DNA of 33,665 nucleotides from positions 1 to 33,665 of the forward strand of contig NZ_JAEINH010000017.1 of assembly GCF_016342785.1 (NCBI RefSeq). Direction: 5' to 3'. A program made the translations under genes and the position numbers. The notes below the pieces were generated by a model. The model worked only from the letters and a program-made list of their open reading frames with translations. It was not told the DNA's origin and did no database searches. Shown here in pieces: positions 18,572-27,378 of the stretch. Source of the stretch: Sanguibacter suaedae. GTDB lineage: Bacteria > Actinomycetota > Actinomycetes > Actinomycetales > Cellulomonadaceae. Position 1 is the stretch's first letter. Each line of letters opens with the position of its first letter.

Positions 18572-19695
18572 GGTGTGCTCTCTCCTGAGGTGGTCGTAGG
18601 GGTCCGGGTGGTGCGTCCGCGCAGCGGGCCGAGGGTGAGGGCGACCGAGACGACCACGGCGATACCGAGGCCGGCGGCGACGGTCTCCCACGGGAGCGCG
18701 ACGAGGGCGGAGCCGCCGAAGGCGAAGACCGCGCACCACAGGTACATGATGACGACCGCCCTGGTGTGCGAGTGCCCCAGCTCGAGCAGCCGGTGGTGCA
18801 GGTGCATGCGGTCCGGGTGGAACGGTGACTTCCCGGCGAGCATGCGTCGGACGACGGCGAGGGTCATGTCGAGCAGCGGCAGGACGAGCACCGCCATGGG
18901 CAGGAGGATCGGGATGAAGGCGGGCAGGCTCTGGCCCCCGGAGACGCGCTCGGGATCGATCTGGCCCGTCACGACGATCGAGGCGGCCGCGATGGTGAGC
19001 CCGAGGAGCATCGAGCCCGAGTCGCCCATGAAGATCCTCGCCGGATGGAAGTTGTGCGGCAGGAAGCCGAGGCATGCACCGACGAGGGCGGAGACGATGA
19101 CGGTCGCGAGGTTCGAGTAGTCCGTGGGGCTCGCGTCCTGCGTCAGGAGGTAGGTGTAGACGAAGAACCCTCCCCCGCCGATGGCGATCACGCCGGCTGC
19201 GAGCCCGTCGAGCCCGTCGACGAAGTTCACGGCGTTCATGGCCACGACGACGACGAGCACCGTGGCGAACAGCGACAGCCGGTCGGAGCCGATGGTCAGC
19301 CCCCCCACCGGGATCGTCACGAGCTGCACGCCCTGCCACGCCATGAACCCGCCCGCGAGGACCTGCCCCACGAGCTTGGTCATCCAGTCGAGGTCCCACA
19401 CGTCGTCGGCGATGCCCAGCAGGCAGACCATGGCTCCGGCACCGAGGATCACCCACGCGTCGTCGGAGGCGGCGAAGACCCCGGACAGGAAGGGCATCTG
19501 GGACGCGAAGGCCACGGCCATGACCATCCCTAGGAGCATGGCGACCCCACCGAGCCGTGGCGTCGGGATCGTGTGGACGTCACGCGCCCGGACGGCGGTG
19601 ACGGCTCCTAGACGGATCGCCAACCACCGTGCGAAAGGGGTGAGGAGGAAGGTGGTCGCCGCCGAGATGAGCATGACGAGGAGGTAGACCCTCAC
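18568..19695 (-). CDS. wecA: Polyprenyl-phosphate GlcNAc-1-phosphate transferase (WecA/MraY family)
   Basis: This 375-residue multi-pass membrane enzyme moves GlcNAc-1-phosphate from UDP-GlcNAc onto a polyprenyl phosphate, the first step in making envelope polysaccharides and linkers. Family motifs are all present: GIADDVWDLD (Mg-binding Asp pair), NAVNFVDGLDGLAAG, FMGDSGSM and the His-rich loop HLHHRLLE. GTG 19695 overlaps the tsaC stop as GTGA. The mycobacterial counterpart in this position is rfe/wecA (Rv1302). Confidence 0.93.
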   Translation of the reverse strand: MRVYLLVMLISAATTFLLTPFARWLAIRLGAVTAVRARDVHTIPTPRLGGVAMLLGMVMAVAFASQMPFLSGVFAASDDAWVILGAGAMVCLLGIADDVWDLDWMTKLVGQVLAGGFMAWQGVQLVTIPVGGLTIGSDRLSLFATVLVVVVAMNAVNFVDGLDGLAAGVIAIGGGGFFVYTYLLTQDASPTDYSNLATVIVSALVGACLGFLPHNFHPARIFMGDSGSMLLGLTIAAASIVVTGQIDPERVSGGQSLPAFIPILLPMAVLVLPLLDMTLAVVRRMLAGKSPFHPDRMHLHHRLLELGHSHTRAVVIMYLWCAVFAFGGSALVALPWETVAAGLGIAVVVSVALTLGPLRGRTTRTPTTTSGESTP

Positions 19696-20429
19696 CCTCG
19701 GTCGCCCTCGGTCTCCTCGACGACGTCCTCGGGCTCCACGACGTCCGCCGGAGCCTTCGCGGGCGCGGGCTCCTCCGCGGGTGCCGCCTCCTCCACGGGG
19801 GCGACCTCCCGGAGCTCGGCGAGCGTGAGCGCCCCCGGGCGCACGACACGCAGGACGTCACCGGTGGCGTCGACGATGGTCGACGCCACCCCACCCGGTG
19901 CGGTGCCGCCGTCCAGGTAGACGCGGACGGAGGCCCCCAGCTGGTCGTGGGCGTCGACCGCGGTGAGCGCGGCGGGACGACCGGTGAGGTTGGCGCTCGA
20001 GACCGCGAGCGGACCCGTCCGCGCGAGGAGCGCGAGAGCGACGGGGTGGTCCGGCATCCGGAGGGCGACGGTCCCGCGCGTCTCACCGAGGTCCCAGGCG
20101 AGGGACGGCTGCGACCGGAGGATCAGGGTGAGCGCGCCCGGCCAGAACCGCTCGGCGAGGGCCCGCGCGTCGGCCGACACCTCCACGGCGAGGGCGTCGA
20201 GCACCGGGACCGACGCCACGAGGACGGGCGGCGGCATCTGCCGGCCTCGGCCCTTGGCCGCGAGGAGCGCGGCGACGGCCTCGGGACTGAACGCGTCGGC
20301 GCCGATCCCGTAGACGGTGTCCGTGGGGAGGACGACGAGACCTCCACCCTGGACGGAGCTCACCGCCTCGTCGATGGCGGGCCCCCACTCGCCGGGGTCG
20401 TGTGCCGGTCGGATCGCAGGCGTACTCAC
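19692..20429 (-). CDS. tsaC: L-threonylcarbamoyladenylate synthase (YrdC/Sua5 domain)
   Basis: This 245-residue protein makes threonylcarbamoyl-AMP from Thr, bicarbonate and ATP, the precursor of the t6A base next to the anticodon of ANN-decoding tRNAs. The YrdC motifs LPTDTVYGIGADAF and SSANLTGRPA are clear. The last 45 or so residues are an acidic Ala/Pro/Glu low-complexity tail without the Sua5 domain. GTG 20429 overlaps the prmC stop as GTGA, so it is probably coupled with prmC, the RF1 methylase gene. Confidence 0.93.
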   Translation of the reverse strand: MSTPAIRPAHDPGEWGPAIDEAVSSVQGGGLVVLPTDTVYGIGADAFSPEAVAALLAAKGRGRQMPPPVLVASVPVLDALAVEVSADARALAERFWPGALTLILRSQPSLAWDLGETRGTVALRMPDHPVALALLARTGPLAVSSANLTGRPAALTAVDAHDQLGASVRVYLDGGTAPGGVASTIVDATGDVLRVVRPGALTLAELREVAPVEEAAPAEEPAPAKAPADVVEPEDVVEETEGDRG

Positions 20430-21358
20430 GAGCGGAAGTCTCCCACGAACGCGGCGTCGTTTCGACGCCCGACGACCATGCGCGGGCGTCCGGTGAGGTC
20501 CTCCCGCGTCTCGACCGACACGAACGCCCCGGTCGCCCGGACCATGCTCCGGGCAGCCTCGGCCTGGGACTCGGCGTGCTCCATGACGTACAGGCCGCCG
20601 TCCCGCAGGAGCCTGGCGGCAGCGGCGGTGACCCCTCGCGGGACCTCGAGCCCGTCGGGTCCGAGGCCATAGAGCGCGACAGCCGGGTCGTGCCGGGCGA
20701 CCTCGGGATCCCTGGGCACGGCGTCCGGAGGCACGTAGGGCGGGTTGGACACGACGACGTCGCAGGTCCCGTCGAGGTCCGCCAGGGCACGACGCGCGTC
20801 GGCGCGGAGCAGGCGGAGGCGGCCGGGCGCGAGGCCCTCGACGTTGCGCGACGCCCACGCGTGGGCGTCGCGGTCGAGCTCGACCGCGTGGACCTCGGAC
20901 GTCGCCACCTCCGTCGCCACGGCCAGCGCGATGGCACCGGACCCGGTGCACAGGTCGACCACCCGCGGCGCGCGTCCGGACGTCGCGACGGCTCGCGCCT
21001 CGTCGACGGCGACCTGGGCGACCACCTCCGTCTCCGGCCGGGGCACGAAGACTCCTGGCCCCACCTCGAGGACGAGGTGCCGGAACGCGGCGTGCCCGAC
21101 GAGGTGCTGCAGAGGCTCGCGGGCGGCGCGACGCCCGACGAGGACGTCGAAGTCCTCGAGCGCGCGGCTCTCCCCCGGCCCTCCCGCCCGGACGAGCGCG
21201 CCCACGGAGCGTCCCATGACCGCTGCGCGGACCACGTCGGCACGGTCGGCATGGGTGGCGTGGGCGAGGAGGGTCTCCGCGTCGCTGCGCGGCGAGGCGA
21301 CGCCGGCGTCGGCGAGCCGCCGCTCGGCCGCGCGCACGAGAGCAGCGACGTCGGGCAC
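20426..21358 (-). CDS. prmC: Release factor glutamine methyltransferase
   Basis: This 310-residue enzyme uses SAM to methylate the Gln of the GGQ motif in release factors. The SAM-binding loop VVDLCTGSGAIALA and the catalytic NPPY (about residues 203-206, SNPPYVPP) are present. GTG 21358 begins one base after the prfA stop, so the enzyme and its substrate RF1 are made from adjacent frames. Confidence 0.95.
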   Translation of the reverse strand: MPDVAALVRAAERRLADAGVASPRSDAETLLAHATHADRADVVRAAVMGRSVGALVRAGGPGESRALEDFDVLVGRRAAREPLQHLVGHAAFRHLVLEVGPGVFVPRPETEVVAQVAVDEARAVATSGRAPRVVDLCTGSGAIALAVATEVATSEVHAVELDRDAHAWASRNVEGLAPGRLRLLRADARRALADLDGTCDVVVSNPPYVPPDAVPRDPEVARHDPAVALYGLGPDGLEVPRGVTAAAARLLRDGGLYVMEHAESQAEAARSMVRATGAFVSVETREDLTGRPRMVVGRRNDAAFVGDFRS

Positions 21359-21359
21359 G

Positions 21360-22445
21360 TCAGCTCCCGGCGGCGGCGAGGCGCGCGGCCTCGTCCTTGT
21401 CGATCGCGGAGCGGACGACCGGCTCGAGGTCTCCGTCGAGGACGGCGTCGAGGTTGTACGCCTTGTAGCCGGTGCGGTGGTCCGCTATGCGGTTCTCCGG
21501 GTAGTTGTAGGTGCGGATGCGCTCCGAGCGGTCGACGGTGCGGACCTGCGAGCGGCGGATGTCGTTGGCGGCGGCGGCCTCCTCCTCCTGCCGGGCGGCG
21601 AGGAGCCGGGCGCGGAGCACCCGCATGGCCTGCTCGCGGTTCTGCAGCTGCGACTTCTCGTTCTGCATGGAGACCACGATGCCGGACGGCAGGTGCGTGA
21701 TGCGGACGGCGGAGTCCGTCGTGTTCACCGACTGGCCGCCAGGCCCTGACGAGCGGTAGACGTCGATCCGCAGGTCGTTCTGGTCGATCTCGAGCTCGCC
21801 GGCGTCCTCGACCTCGGGGAAGACGAGGACCCCTGCGGCGGAGGTGTGGATGCGTCCCTGCGACTCGGTGACGGGGACGCGCTGCACGCGGTGGACACCG
21901 CCCTCGTACTTGAGATTGGCCCACGCGCCATCCTCGGGGGCGACGGTGCCCCGCGCCTTGACGGCCACCTGGACGTCCTTGTAGCCGCCGAGATCCGACT
22001 CGGTGGCTTCGATGACCTCGGTCCTCCAGCCGCGCCGCTCGGCGTACCGCAGGTACATCCGCAGCAGGTCGCCCGCGAAGAGGGCCGACTCCTCACCGCC
22101 CTCGCCGGCCTTGATCTCGAGGATCACGTCGCGACCGTCGTCGGGGTCGCGCGGCACGAGGACGCGACGCAGACGTTCGCTCGCCGCGTCGGCGGCCTCC
22201 GTGAGCGCCGGGAGCTCGGCGGCGAACCCGGCGTCGTCGGCGGCGAGCTCTCGGGCGGCCTCCGCGTCGTCGGCGGCCTCGCGCCACGACCGGTAGGCGG
22301 CGACCACCTGGCCGAGCTCGGCGTACCGGCGCCCGAGGGTGCGGGCGCGCGACGCGTCGGCGTGGACGGAGGGGTCGGCGAGCTGTCCCTCGATCTCCGC
22401 GTGCTCGGCAAGGAGCGGCTCGACGGCCGCGAAGGACTCGCTCAT
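21360..22445 (-). CDS. prfA: Peptide chain release factor 1
   Basis: This 361-residue RF1 reads UAA and UAG stop codons. The GGQ catalytic motif is in [13 protein letters not shown] near residue 236. The P-x-T stop-codon motif appears as PVT in [16 protein letters not shown] 22445 has GAGGAA about ten bases upstream. A long inverted repeat lies between it and rpmE, so it may have its own promoter, which I could not identify. Confidence 0.97.
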   Translation of the reverse strand: MSESFAAVEPLLAEHAEIEGQLADPSVHADASRARTLGRRYAELGQVVAAYRSWREAADDAEAARELAADDAGFAAELPALTEAADAASERLRRVLVPRDPDDGRDVILEIKAGEGGEESALFAGDLLRMYLRYAERRGWRTEVIEATESDLGGYKDVQVAVKARGTVAPEDGAWANLKYEGGVHRVQRVPVTESQGRIHTSAAGVLVFPEVEDAGELEIDQNDLRIDVYRSSGPGGQSVNTTDSAVRITHLPSGIVVSMQNEKSQLQNREQAMRVLRARLLAARQEEEAAAANDIRRSQVRTVDRSERIRTYNYPENRIADHRTGYKAYNLDAVLDGDLEPVVRSAIDKDEAARLAAAGS

Positions 22446-22494
22446 GGTGGTGTGCTTCCTCGCTCGGGTCGGGCGGCTCTCGGTGGACGCACGA

Positions 22495-22560
22495 CAGCGC
22501 CGGTGGGTCGCCGTGCCGACTGCCCCTGGAGAGGTTGTCGGCGGCGTCCCACCGGCGCTG
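22495..22560 (-). terminator. Long hairpin between rpmE and prfA
   Basis: CAGCGCCGGTGGG (22495-22507) and its exact complement (22548-22560) form a 13-bp outer stem. A second stem GCCGAC/GTCGGC lies inside the 40-base loop. It starts nine bases past the rpmE stop. No T-tract follows, so it may be a U-less terminator or a processing site separating rpmE from prfA. Confidence 0.55.
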
Positions 22561-22568
22561 CGGTGATG

Positions 22569-22787
22569 CTAGTTGCCCTCGGGCTTCTTGCCGTAGCGAG
22601 CCTGGAACCGGGCCACGCGGCCACCGGTGTCGAGGATCTTCTGCTTGCCCGTGTAGAACGGGTGGCAGGCGCTGCACACGTCGGAGCTGATGTGCCCCGA
22701 GGTCTGGGTGCTGCGGGTCACGAACGAGTTGCCACAGGTGCAGGTGACCGTGGTCTCGACGTACTCGGGGTGGATCTCAGCCTTCAC
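22569..22787 (-). CDS. rpmE: 50S ribosomal protein L31, zinc-binding type
   Basis: This 72-residue ribosomal protein starts with (V)[15 protein letters not shown] at GTG 22787, chosen because AAGGAG lies six bases upstream and the family begins this way; the upstream ATG codons would add non-family residues. Four Cys in a C-x-C (TCTCG) and C-x-x-C ([13 protein letters not shown]) pattern make it the zinc-containing C+ form, which can be replaced by a C- form in zinc starvation. The leader has two adjacent hairpins, and a rho terminator hairpin lies upstream. Confidence 0.96.
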   Translation of the reverse strand: MKAEIHPEYVETTVTCTCGNSFVTRSTQTSGHISSDVCSACHPFYTGKQKILDTGGRVARFQARYGKKPEGN

Positions 22788-22855
22788 GGGTATCTCCTTC
22801 ATCGAGGCGTCTGGGTCGGGAGCAGGACCGCTCCCGTGAACCAGAGGCCGGTTCA
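22788..22855 (-). promoter_or_regulatory. Structured rpmE leader, candidate L31 autoregulatory RNA
   Basis: Two adjacent stem-loops precede the ribosome site: TGAACC/GGTTCA (22837-22855, loop of 7) and CGGGAGC/GCTCCCG (22817-22836, loop of 6). L31 leaders that bind the protein are known in actinobacteria and other phyla. Position and layout fit, but I cannot test the match. A weak -10 (CAGAAT, 22860-22855) overlaps the first stem, so the transcript start is unsure. Confidence 0.35.
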
Positions 22856-22870
22856 TTCTGCCAGAACGCA

Positions 22871-22899
22871 CGACCGGCGGGAAATCATCCCGCCGGTCG
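22871..22899 (-). terminator. Terminator hairpin of rho
   Basis: CGACCGGCGGGA (22871-22882) and its exact complement (22888-22899) form a 12-bp stem with a 5-base loop, 25 bases after the rho stop. Only a weak T-rich stretch follows. It separates rho from rpmE. Confidence 0.7.
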
Positions 22900-22923
22900 C
22901 GCCTCCGGACTCTCGGGGTGGGG

Positions 22924-25011
22924 TCAGAAGGTCCGCCCGGCGTTCTCGTCGTCGCCGAGCCCGTTCGGTGTCGTCTTCTGCACCTGGAGCAGGAACTCCG
23001 CGTTCGACTTCGTGTCCTTGAGCTTGCCCAGGAGGAGCTCGACCGCCTGCTGCTGGTCGAGCGCGCCCATCACGCGGCGCAGCTTGTAGATGACGCGCAG
23101 CTCGTCCTGGGCCATGAGGATCTCCTCGCGGCGCGTGCCCGAGGCGTTGACGTCCACCGCCGGGAAGATGCGCTTGTCCGCGAGCGAGCGGGCGAGCCGG
23201 AGCTCCATGTTCCCCGTGCCCTTGAACTCCTCGAAGATGACCTCGTCCATCTTGGACCCGGTCTCCACCAGCGCGGACGCGAGGATGGTCAGCGAGCCGC
23301 CGTTCTCGATGTTCCGCGCCGCCCCGAAGAACCGCTTGGGCGGGTAGAGCGCCGACGCGTCGACGCCACCGGAGAGGATGCGCCCGGACGCGGGGGCCGC
23401 CAGGTTGTACGCGCGGGACAGCCGGGTCAGGGAGTCGAGGAGCACGACGACGTCCTGGCCGAGCTCCACGAGACGCTTGGCCCGCTCGATCGCGAGCTCG
23501 GCGACGATGGTGTGGTCCGACGCGGGGCGGTCGAACGTCGAGGCGATGACCTCGCCCTTGACCGTCCGCTCCATGTCGGTGACCTCTTCGGGCCGCTCGT
23601 CGACGAGGACGACCATGAGGTGGACCTCGGGGTTGTTCGTCGTGATGGCGTTGGCGATCTGCTGCATGATGATCGTCTTGCCGGCCTTGGGCGGCGCGAC
23701 GATGAGACCACGCTGGCCCTTGCCGATCGGGGCGACGATGTCGATGACGCGCGGGGTGAGACGGGTCGCCTCGCCGTTCTCCAGGCGCAGCCGCTCCTGC
23801 GGGTACAGCGGTGTGAGCTTGGCGAACTCCGGACGCGTCCGCGCCTCCTCGGGGCTCGTCCCGTTGACCGAGTCGAGCCGCACGAGCGCGTTGTACTTCT
23901 GCCGCCCGGCGGTCGCCTGGCCGGACGTGTCCCCGTCGCGGAGCTGGCGGACCGCACCCGTGACCGCGTCACCGCGCCGCAGTCCGGACTTCTTCACCTG
24001 GTTGAGCGACACGTACACGTCGTTCTGCCCCGGCAGGTACCCGCTGGTGCGGATGAACGCGTAGCTGTCGAGGATGTCGAGGACACCGGCGACGGGCAGG
24101 AGCACGTCGTCCTCGTGGACCTCGATCTCCTCGAAGGCCGGGGTGTCGCTGCCGCCGCGGTTGCGTCCACGCTTGCGGTCACGATCGCGGTAGCGGTCGC
24201 GCCCGCGCCGACGGCGACCGCCGCGCTCCTCGTCGTCGTCCAGGCCGTTCTGGCGCGGGTCCTGACGCTCGCCCTGGCGCTGCTCGCCGCGGTCGTCCCG
24301 CCGCTGCTCCGGGCGTTCCTCCTTGCGCTGCGGCTCGACCGCACCTCGCTCGGCACGCTCGCCGCGCTGGCGGCCGGCGCGCTCGGGCCGGTCACCACGG
24401 GACTGGTCGACGCCCTGTGCGGCGTCCTCGTCGCGGGACGAGACCTGGGCCGACGTCTGTACGTCCTGCGGGGCGCCGCCGCCCCGCGACGCCCGGCGCG
24501 AGCCGCGCTCGCGCTGCGGACGCTCGGGCAGGGTGACATCGACGACCGCTGCGGCAGCGCGAGCGGCGCGCTCGTCCGGGGTCTCGCCCGGCGCGAGACG
24601 GACGTCGGCCCGCTCGGCCCGGGCACGCTCCGGGTGGCCTGCGGACTCGGTGAGCGGCGCGGTACGCGCGGCACGCTCGGAACGGCGGGCCGCGGTCCGC
24701 GCGGGCTCCGCCTCGGTCGCCGCGGAGGCGGCCGGAGCGGCCTCGGACGCTCCTGTGCCAGGCGCTGCCTCGACGGGTGCCTGGGCCGCACGCTCGCGGG
24801 TCTTCTTCTCGGGCGCGGCAGGACGGTCTCCGGCCTGCGTCGCCCTGATCACGTCGACAAGATCGCTCTTGCGCATCTTGGACGTGCCCTTGACCCCGAG
24901 CTGGGCGGCGAGCTCCTGCAGCTCGGGGAGGCGCAGCGCGGAGATCGCGCCGGCCCGGGCGGTGCCACTGGCAGCAGAGCTGGTCGCGGTGGCGTCGGTG
25001 GTGTCTGTCAC
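22924..25011 (-). CDS. rho: Transcription termination factor Rho with large disordered insertion
   Basis: This 695-residue RNA-dependent ATPase releases RNA polymerase at Rho-dependent ends. An N-terminal SAP-like Rho_N domain ([20 protein letters not shown]) is followed by about 220 residues rich in Arg, Glu, Asp, Gly and Ala with no predicted fold. The RNA-binding cold-shock-like domain (about residues 290-360) and the ATPase with Walker A PPKAGKT (about residue 440) come next. Large insertions of this kind are known in Rho of high-GC actinobacteria and add RNA contacts. GTG 25011 is chosen for the GGGGAAGGG ribosome site seven bases upstream; ATG 25128 has none. Confidence 0.96.
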   Translation of the reverse strand: MTDTTDATATSSAASGTARAGAISALRLPELQELAAQLGVKGTSKMRKSDLVDVIRATQAGDRPAAPEKKTRERAAQAPVEAAPGTGASEAAPAASAATEAEPARTAARRSERAARTAPLTESAGHPERARAERADVRLAPGETPDERAARAAAAVVDVTLPERPQRERGSRRASRGGGAPQDVQTSAQVSSRDEDAAQGVDQSRGDRPERAGRQRGERAERGAVEPQRKEERPEQRRDDRGEQRQGERQDPRQNGLDDDEERGGRRRRGRDRYRDRDRKRGRNRGGSDTPAFEEIEVHEDDVLLPVAGVLDILDSYAFIRTSGYLPGQNDVYVSLNQVKKSGLRRGDAVTGAVRQLRDGDTSGQATAGRQKYNALVRLDSVNGTSPEEARTRPEFAKLTPLYPQERLRLENGEATRLTPRVIDIVAPIGKGQRGLIVAPPKAGKTIIMQQIANAITTNNPEVHLMVVLVDERPEEVTDMERTVKGEVIASTFDRPASDHTIVAELAIERAKRLVELGQDVVVLLDSLTRLSRAYNLAAPASGRILSGGVDASALYPPKRFFGAARNIENGGSLTILASALVETGSKMDEVIFEEFKGTGNMELRLARSLADKRIFPAVDVNASGTRREEILMAQDELRVIYKLRRVMGALDQQQAVELLLGKLKDTKSNAEFLLQVQKTTPNGLGDDENAGRTF

Positions 25012-25314
25012 GAAGGACCCTTCCCCCTCGTTCGCGGCCACGAGTCGGGAAGACGGGCCGCGGGCGGTCGACGTCCGGCGCTGATCTGGCCAGGACGTAG
25101 TGGGAACACACGCCTCGTCACAGGACATGACGTCTGACGGCGCGGTTCGGAATGGTCTCCCAGGTGCTGTGCCCGTCCAGATGACGACGGTGGCTGTCCA
25201 CAGGATCTCGATGATCCACGATGATGCCCTGCGGGCCGTTGCGCGGCGACCAGGTGCACGCTGATGCCCGGCGACAGCCGGGCGGTGCGGGAGACTGACC
25301 TCACTATAGCACCG
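25012..25314 (-). promoter_or_regulatory. rho 5' region: extended -10 promoter and long leader
   Basis: The 367 bases between rho and thrB hold no gene I can support. On the minus strand an extended -10 box TGC-TATAGT (hexamer 25308-25303) would start transcription near 25296, giving a leader of about 285 bases. The leader has a GCCCGGC/GCCGGGC hairpin with a 4-base loop (25266-25283) and a small GGATC/GATCC hairpin (25203-25217). A 12-bp palindrome CGGCGATCGCCG lies upstream at 25333-25344. Long rho leaders elsewhere serve Rho autoregulation; that role here is inferred. Confidence 0.45.
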
Positions 25315-25355
25315 CGGGTCGTCACCGGATCTCGGCGATCGCCGTCAAGGGCGGC

Positions 25356-25377
25356 CGCGGGACGGCTCCCTCCCGCG
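25356..25377 (-). terminator. Candidate terminator after thrB
   Basis: CGCGGGA (25356-25362) and TCCCGCG (25371-25377) form a 7-bp all-match stem with an 8-base loop, directly after the thrB stop. No T-run follows. It would end the hom-thrC-thrB transcript. Confidence 0.45.
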
Positions 25378-25378
25378 C

Positions 25379-26299
25379 TCAGACGCGCTCGACCGTCGCC
25401 CCGCCGTGGGCGATCCCCGGGCGCAGGGCCACCCAGCGTCCCGACCCTCCCACGAGGGACTCGACGGCACGGTCGACGCGGTCGCCGTCGCCGACCCGGC
25501 CCAGCACGAGGACCGTGGGACCCGCACCGGAGACGGTCGCCGCGAGCCCTTCCCGGCGCAGCGCCTGGACGAGCTCCCACGTGCTCACCATCACGGTCGA
25601 GCGGTACTCCTGGTGGAGCCGGTCCTCGGTCGCCTCGTGGAGGAGGTCCGGGTCGTGCGCGAGGGCGTGGACGAGGAGCGCCGCCCGCCCCGCGGTGAGC
25701 GCCGCGTCCGCGTGCGGGACGGTCGCCGGCAGCACCCCGCGCGCCGTCACGGTCGCGAGGCGCTCGCGCGGGACCACGACCGTGACGTCGACCTCGTCGT
25801 GCACCTGGAGCCGCACGGCGCGGGCCGTCCCGTCGACCGACCAGGCGACGGTCGCTCCCCCGAGCACCGCGGGCGCCGCGTTGTCCGGGTGCCCCTCGAG
25901 CTCCGTCGCGAGCGCCAGCACCGCGTCGTCGTCGAGACCGGACGGGTCGGCGACGAGCCCCCGTGCCGCCATGAGCCCGGCGACGACGGCTGCCGCCGAG
26001 GAGCCGAGGCCCCGACCGTGCGGCACCCGGTTGGTGCACGTCAGGTGCAGCCCGGTCTGGGGCGCACCGACGTGCTCAAGACCAGCGCGCAGCGCCCGTA
26101 CCACGAGGTGCCGGTCGTCGTCGGGCACCTCGCCCGCTCCTTCGCCGCTGACGTCCACACGGACGTCGGGGCTCCCGAGGGCGCGGACCTCGAGGACGTC
26201 CTGGATGCCCAGCGCCAGGCCGAGCGCGTCGAACCCCGGCCCGAGGTTCGCGCTCGTGGCCGGGACGTGGACGCGGACGTGGTCCGCACCGAGCTGCAC
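25379..26299 (-). CDS. thrB: Homoserine kinase
   Basis: This 306-residue GHMP kinase phosphorylates homoserine with ATP, the second-last step of threonine synthesis. PATSANLGPGFDALG at the N-terminus and the ATP-binding loop PHGRGLGSSAAA (about residues 93-104) are diagnostic. GTG 26299 lies eight bases after the thrC stop, and the thrC stop region itself supplies GAGG as ribosome site. It is the last gene of hom-thrC-thrB. Confidence 0.96.
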   Translation of the reverse strand: MQLGADHVRVHVPATSANLGPGFDALGLALGIQDVLEVRALGSPDVRVDVSGEGAGEVPDDDRHLVVRALRAGLEHVGAPQTGLHLTCTNRVPHGRGLGSSAAAVVAGLMAARGLVADPSGLDDDAVLALATELEGHPDNAAPAVLGGATVAWSVDGTARAVRLQVHDEVDVTVVVPRERLATVTARGVLPATVPHADAALTAGRAALLVHALAHDPDLLHEATEDRLHQEYRSTVMVSTWELVQALRREGLAATVSGAGPTVLVLGRVGDGDRVDRAVESLVGGSGRWVALRPGIAHGGATVERV

Positions 26300-26307
26300 G
26301 GTGGGCC

Positions 26308-27378
26308 TCAGGCCAGCTGAAGGGCGTCGGCGATGGACACGACGTCGGCCGTCACGCGCTCCGGCACGATCTCGTCACCGTCCGCGGTGCGCAGGGCCCA
26401 CTGCGGGTCCTTGAGGCCGTGCCCCGTGACGGTCACGACGATGCGCGCCCCAGGGGGGACGAGGCCGCGGCGGGCCCGCGAGAGGATCCCGGCGACGCCC
26501 GCAGCCGACGCGGGCTCGACGAACACGCCGCACTCGGCCGAGAGGATGCGGTGGGCGGCGAGGATCTCCGCGTCGGTGACGGCCTCGATGACGCCGCCCG
26601 AGGTGTCGCGCGCCTCGAGCGCCTGCGTCCAGGACGCGGGGTTGCCGATCCGGATCGCGGTGGCGATGGTGTCGGGCTCCGTCACGGGGTGCCCGGCGAC
26701 GATCGGGGCGGCACCCGCGGCCTGGAAGCCCCACATCTGCGGGCGGTGCGCGGCCACGCCCGCCTCCGCGTACTCCACGTAGCCCTTCCAGTAGGCCGTG
26801 ATGTTCCCGGCGTTGCCCACCGGCAGGGCATGGATGTCCGGTGCGTCACCGAGGACGTCGACGACCTCGAACGCCCCCGTCTTCTGCCCCTCGATGCGGT
26901 CCGGGTTGACGGAGTTCACGAGCTCCACCGGGTAGGCCTCGGCGAGCTTGCGCGCCGCGACGAGGCAGTCGTCGAAGTTGCCGTCCACCTGGAGGAGCCG
27001 CGCCCCGTGGGCGATGGCCTGGCTGAGCTTGCCCATCGCGATCTTGCCGTCGGGCACGAGCACGGCGCAGGTCATCCCCGCGGCCGTCGCGTACGCCGCG
27101 GCGGAGGCGGACGTGTTACCCGTCGACGCGCAGACCACGGCCTTGGCACCCTTGTGCGCGGCCGCCGAGATCGCGGTGGTCATCCCCCGGTCCTTGAAGG
27201 AGCCCGTCGGGTTCATGCCCTCGACCTTGAGGAACACCTGGGCACCCGTGAGGACGTCGAGCGCGGGCGCGGGCACGAGGGGCGTGCCGCCCTCCCCGAG
27301 GGTGACGACGCGCGCGGACAGGTGCTCGGGCAGCAGGTCGGCGTACTCGCGGATGATGCCTTGCCACACGTGGGCCAT
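26308..27378 (-). CDS. thrC: Threonine synthase
   Basis: This 356-residue PLP enzyme turns O-phosphohomoserine into threonine. The cofactor lysine is Lys62 in GSFKDRGMT, and the phosphate-binding glycine loop ([13 protein letters not shown]) follows. It is the short (about 350 residue) bacterial form. ATG 27378 shares one base with the hom stop (TGATG), so hom and thrC are coupled. Confidence 0.96.
   Translation of the reverse strand: MAHVWQGIIREYADLLPEHLSARVVTLGEGGTPLVPAPALDVLTGAQVFLKVEGMNPTGSFKDRGMTTAISAAAHKGAKAVVCASTGNTSASAAAYATAAGMTCAVLVPDGKIAMGKLSQAIAHGARLLQVDGNFDDCLVAARKLAEAYPVELVNSVNPDRIEGQKTGAFEVVDVLGDAPDIHALPVGNAGNITAYWKGYVEYAEAGVAAHRPQMWGFQAAGAAPIVAGHPVTEPDTIATAIRIGNPASWTQALEARDTSGGVIEAVTDAEILAAHRILSAECGVFVEPASAAGVAGILSRARRGLVPPGARIVVTVTGHGLKDPQWALRTADGDEIVPERVTADVVSIADALQLA

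Noticed and set aside
22918-25137. Long plus-strand frame opposite rho (739 codons)
   Set aside because: High GC gives stop-free antisense frames; the minus frame encodes Rho with Walker motifs. The hydrophobic look of part of it comes from reverse-reading Arg/Asp codons.
25129-25378. Small gene in the rho-thrB gap
   Set aside because: No frame has both a start with ribosome site and a plausible protein; the region is better explained by promoter, leader and terminator.
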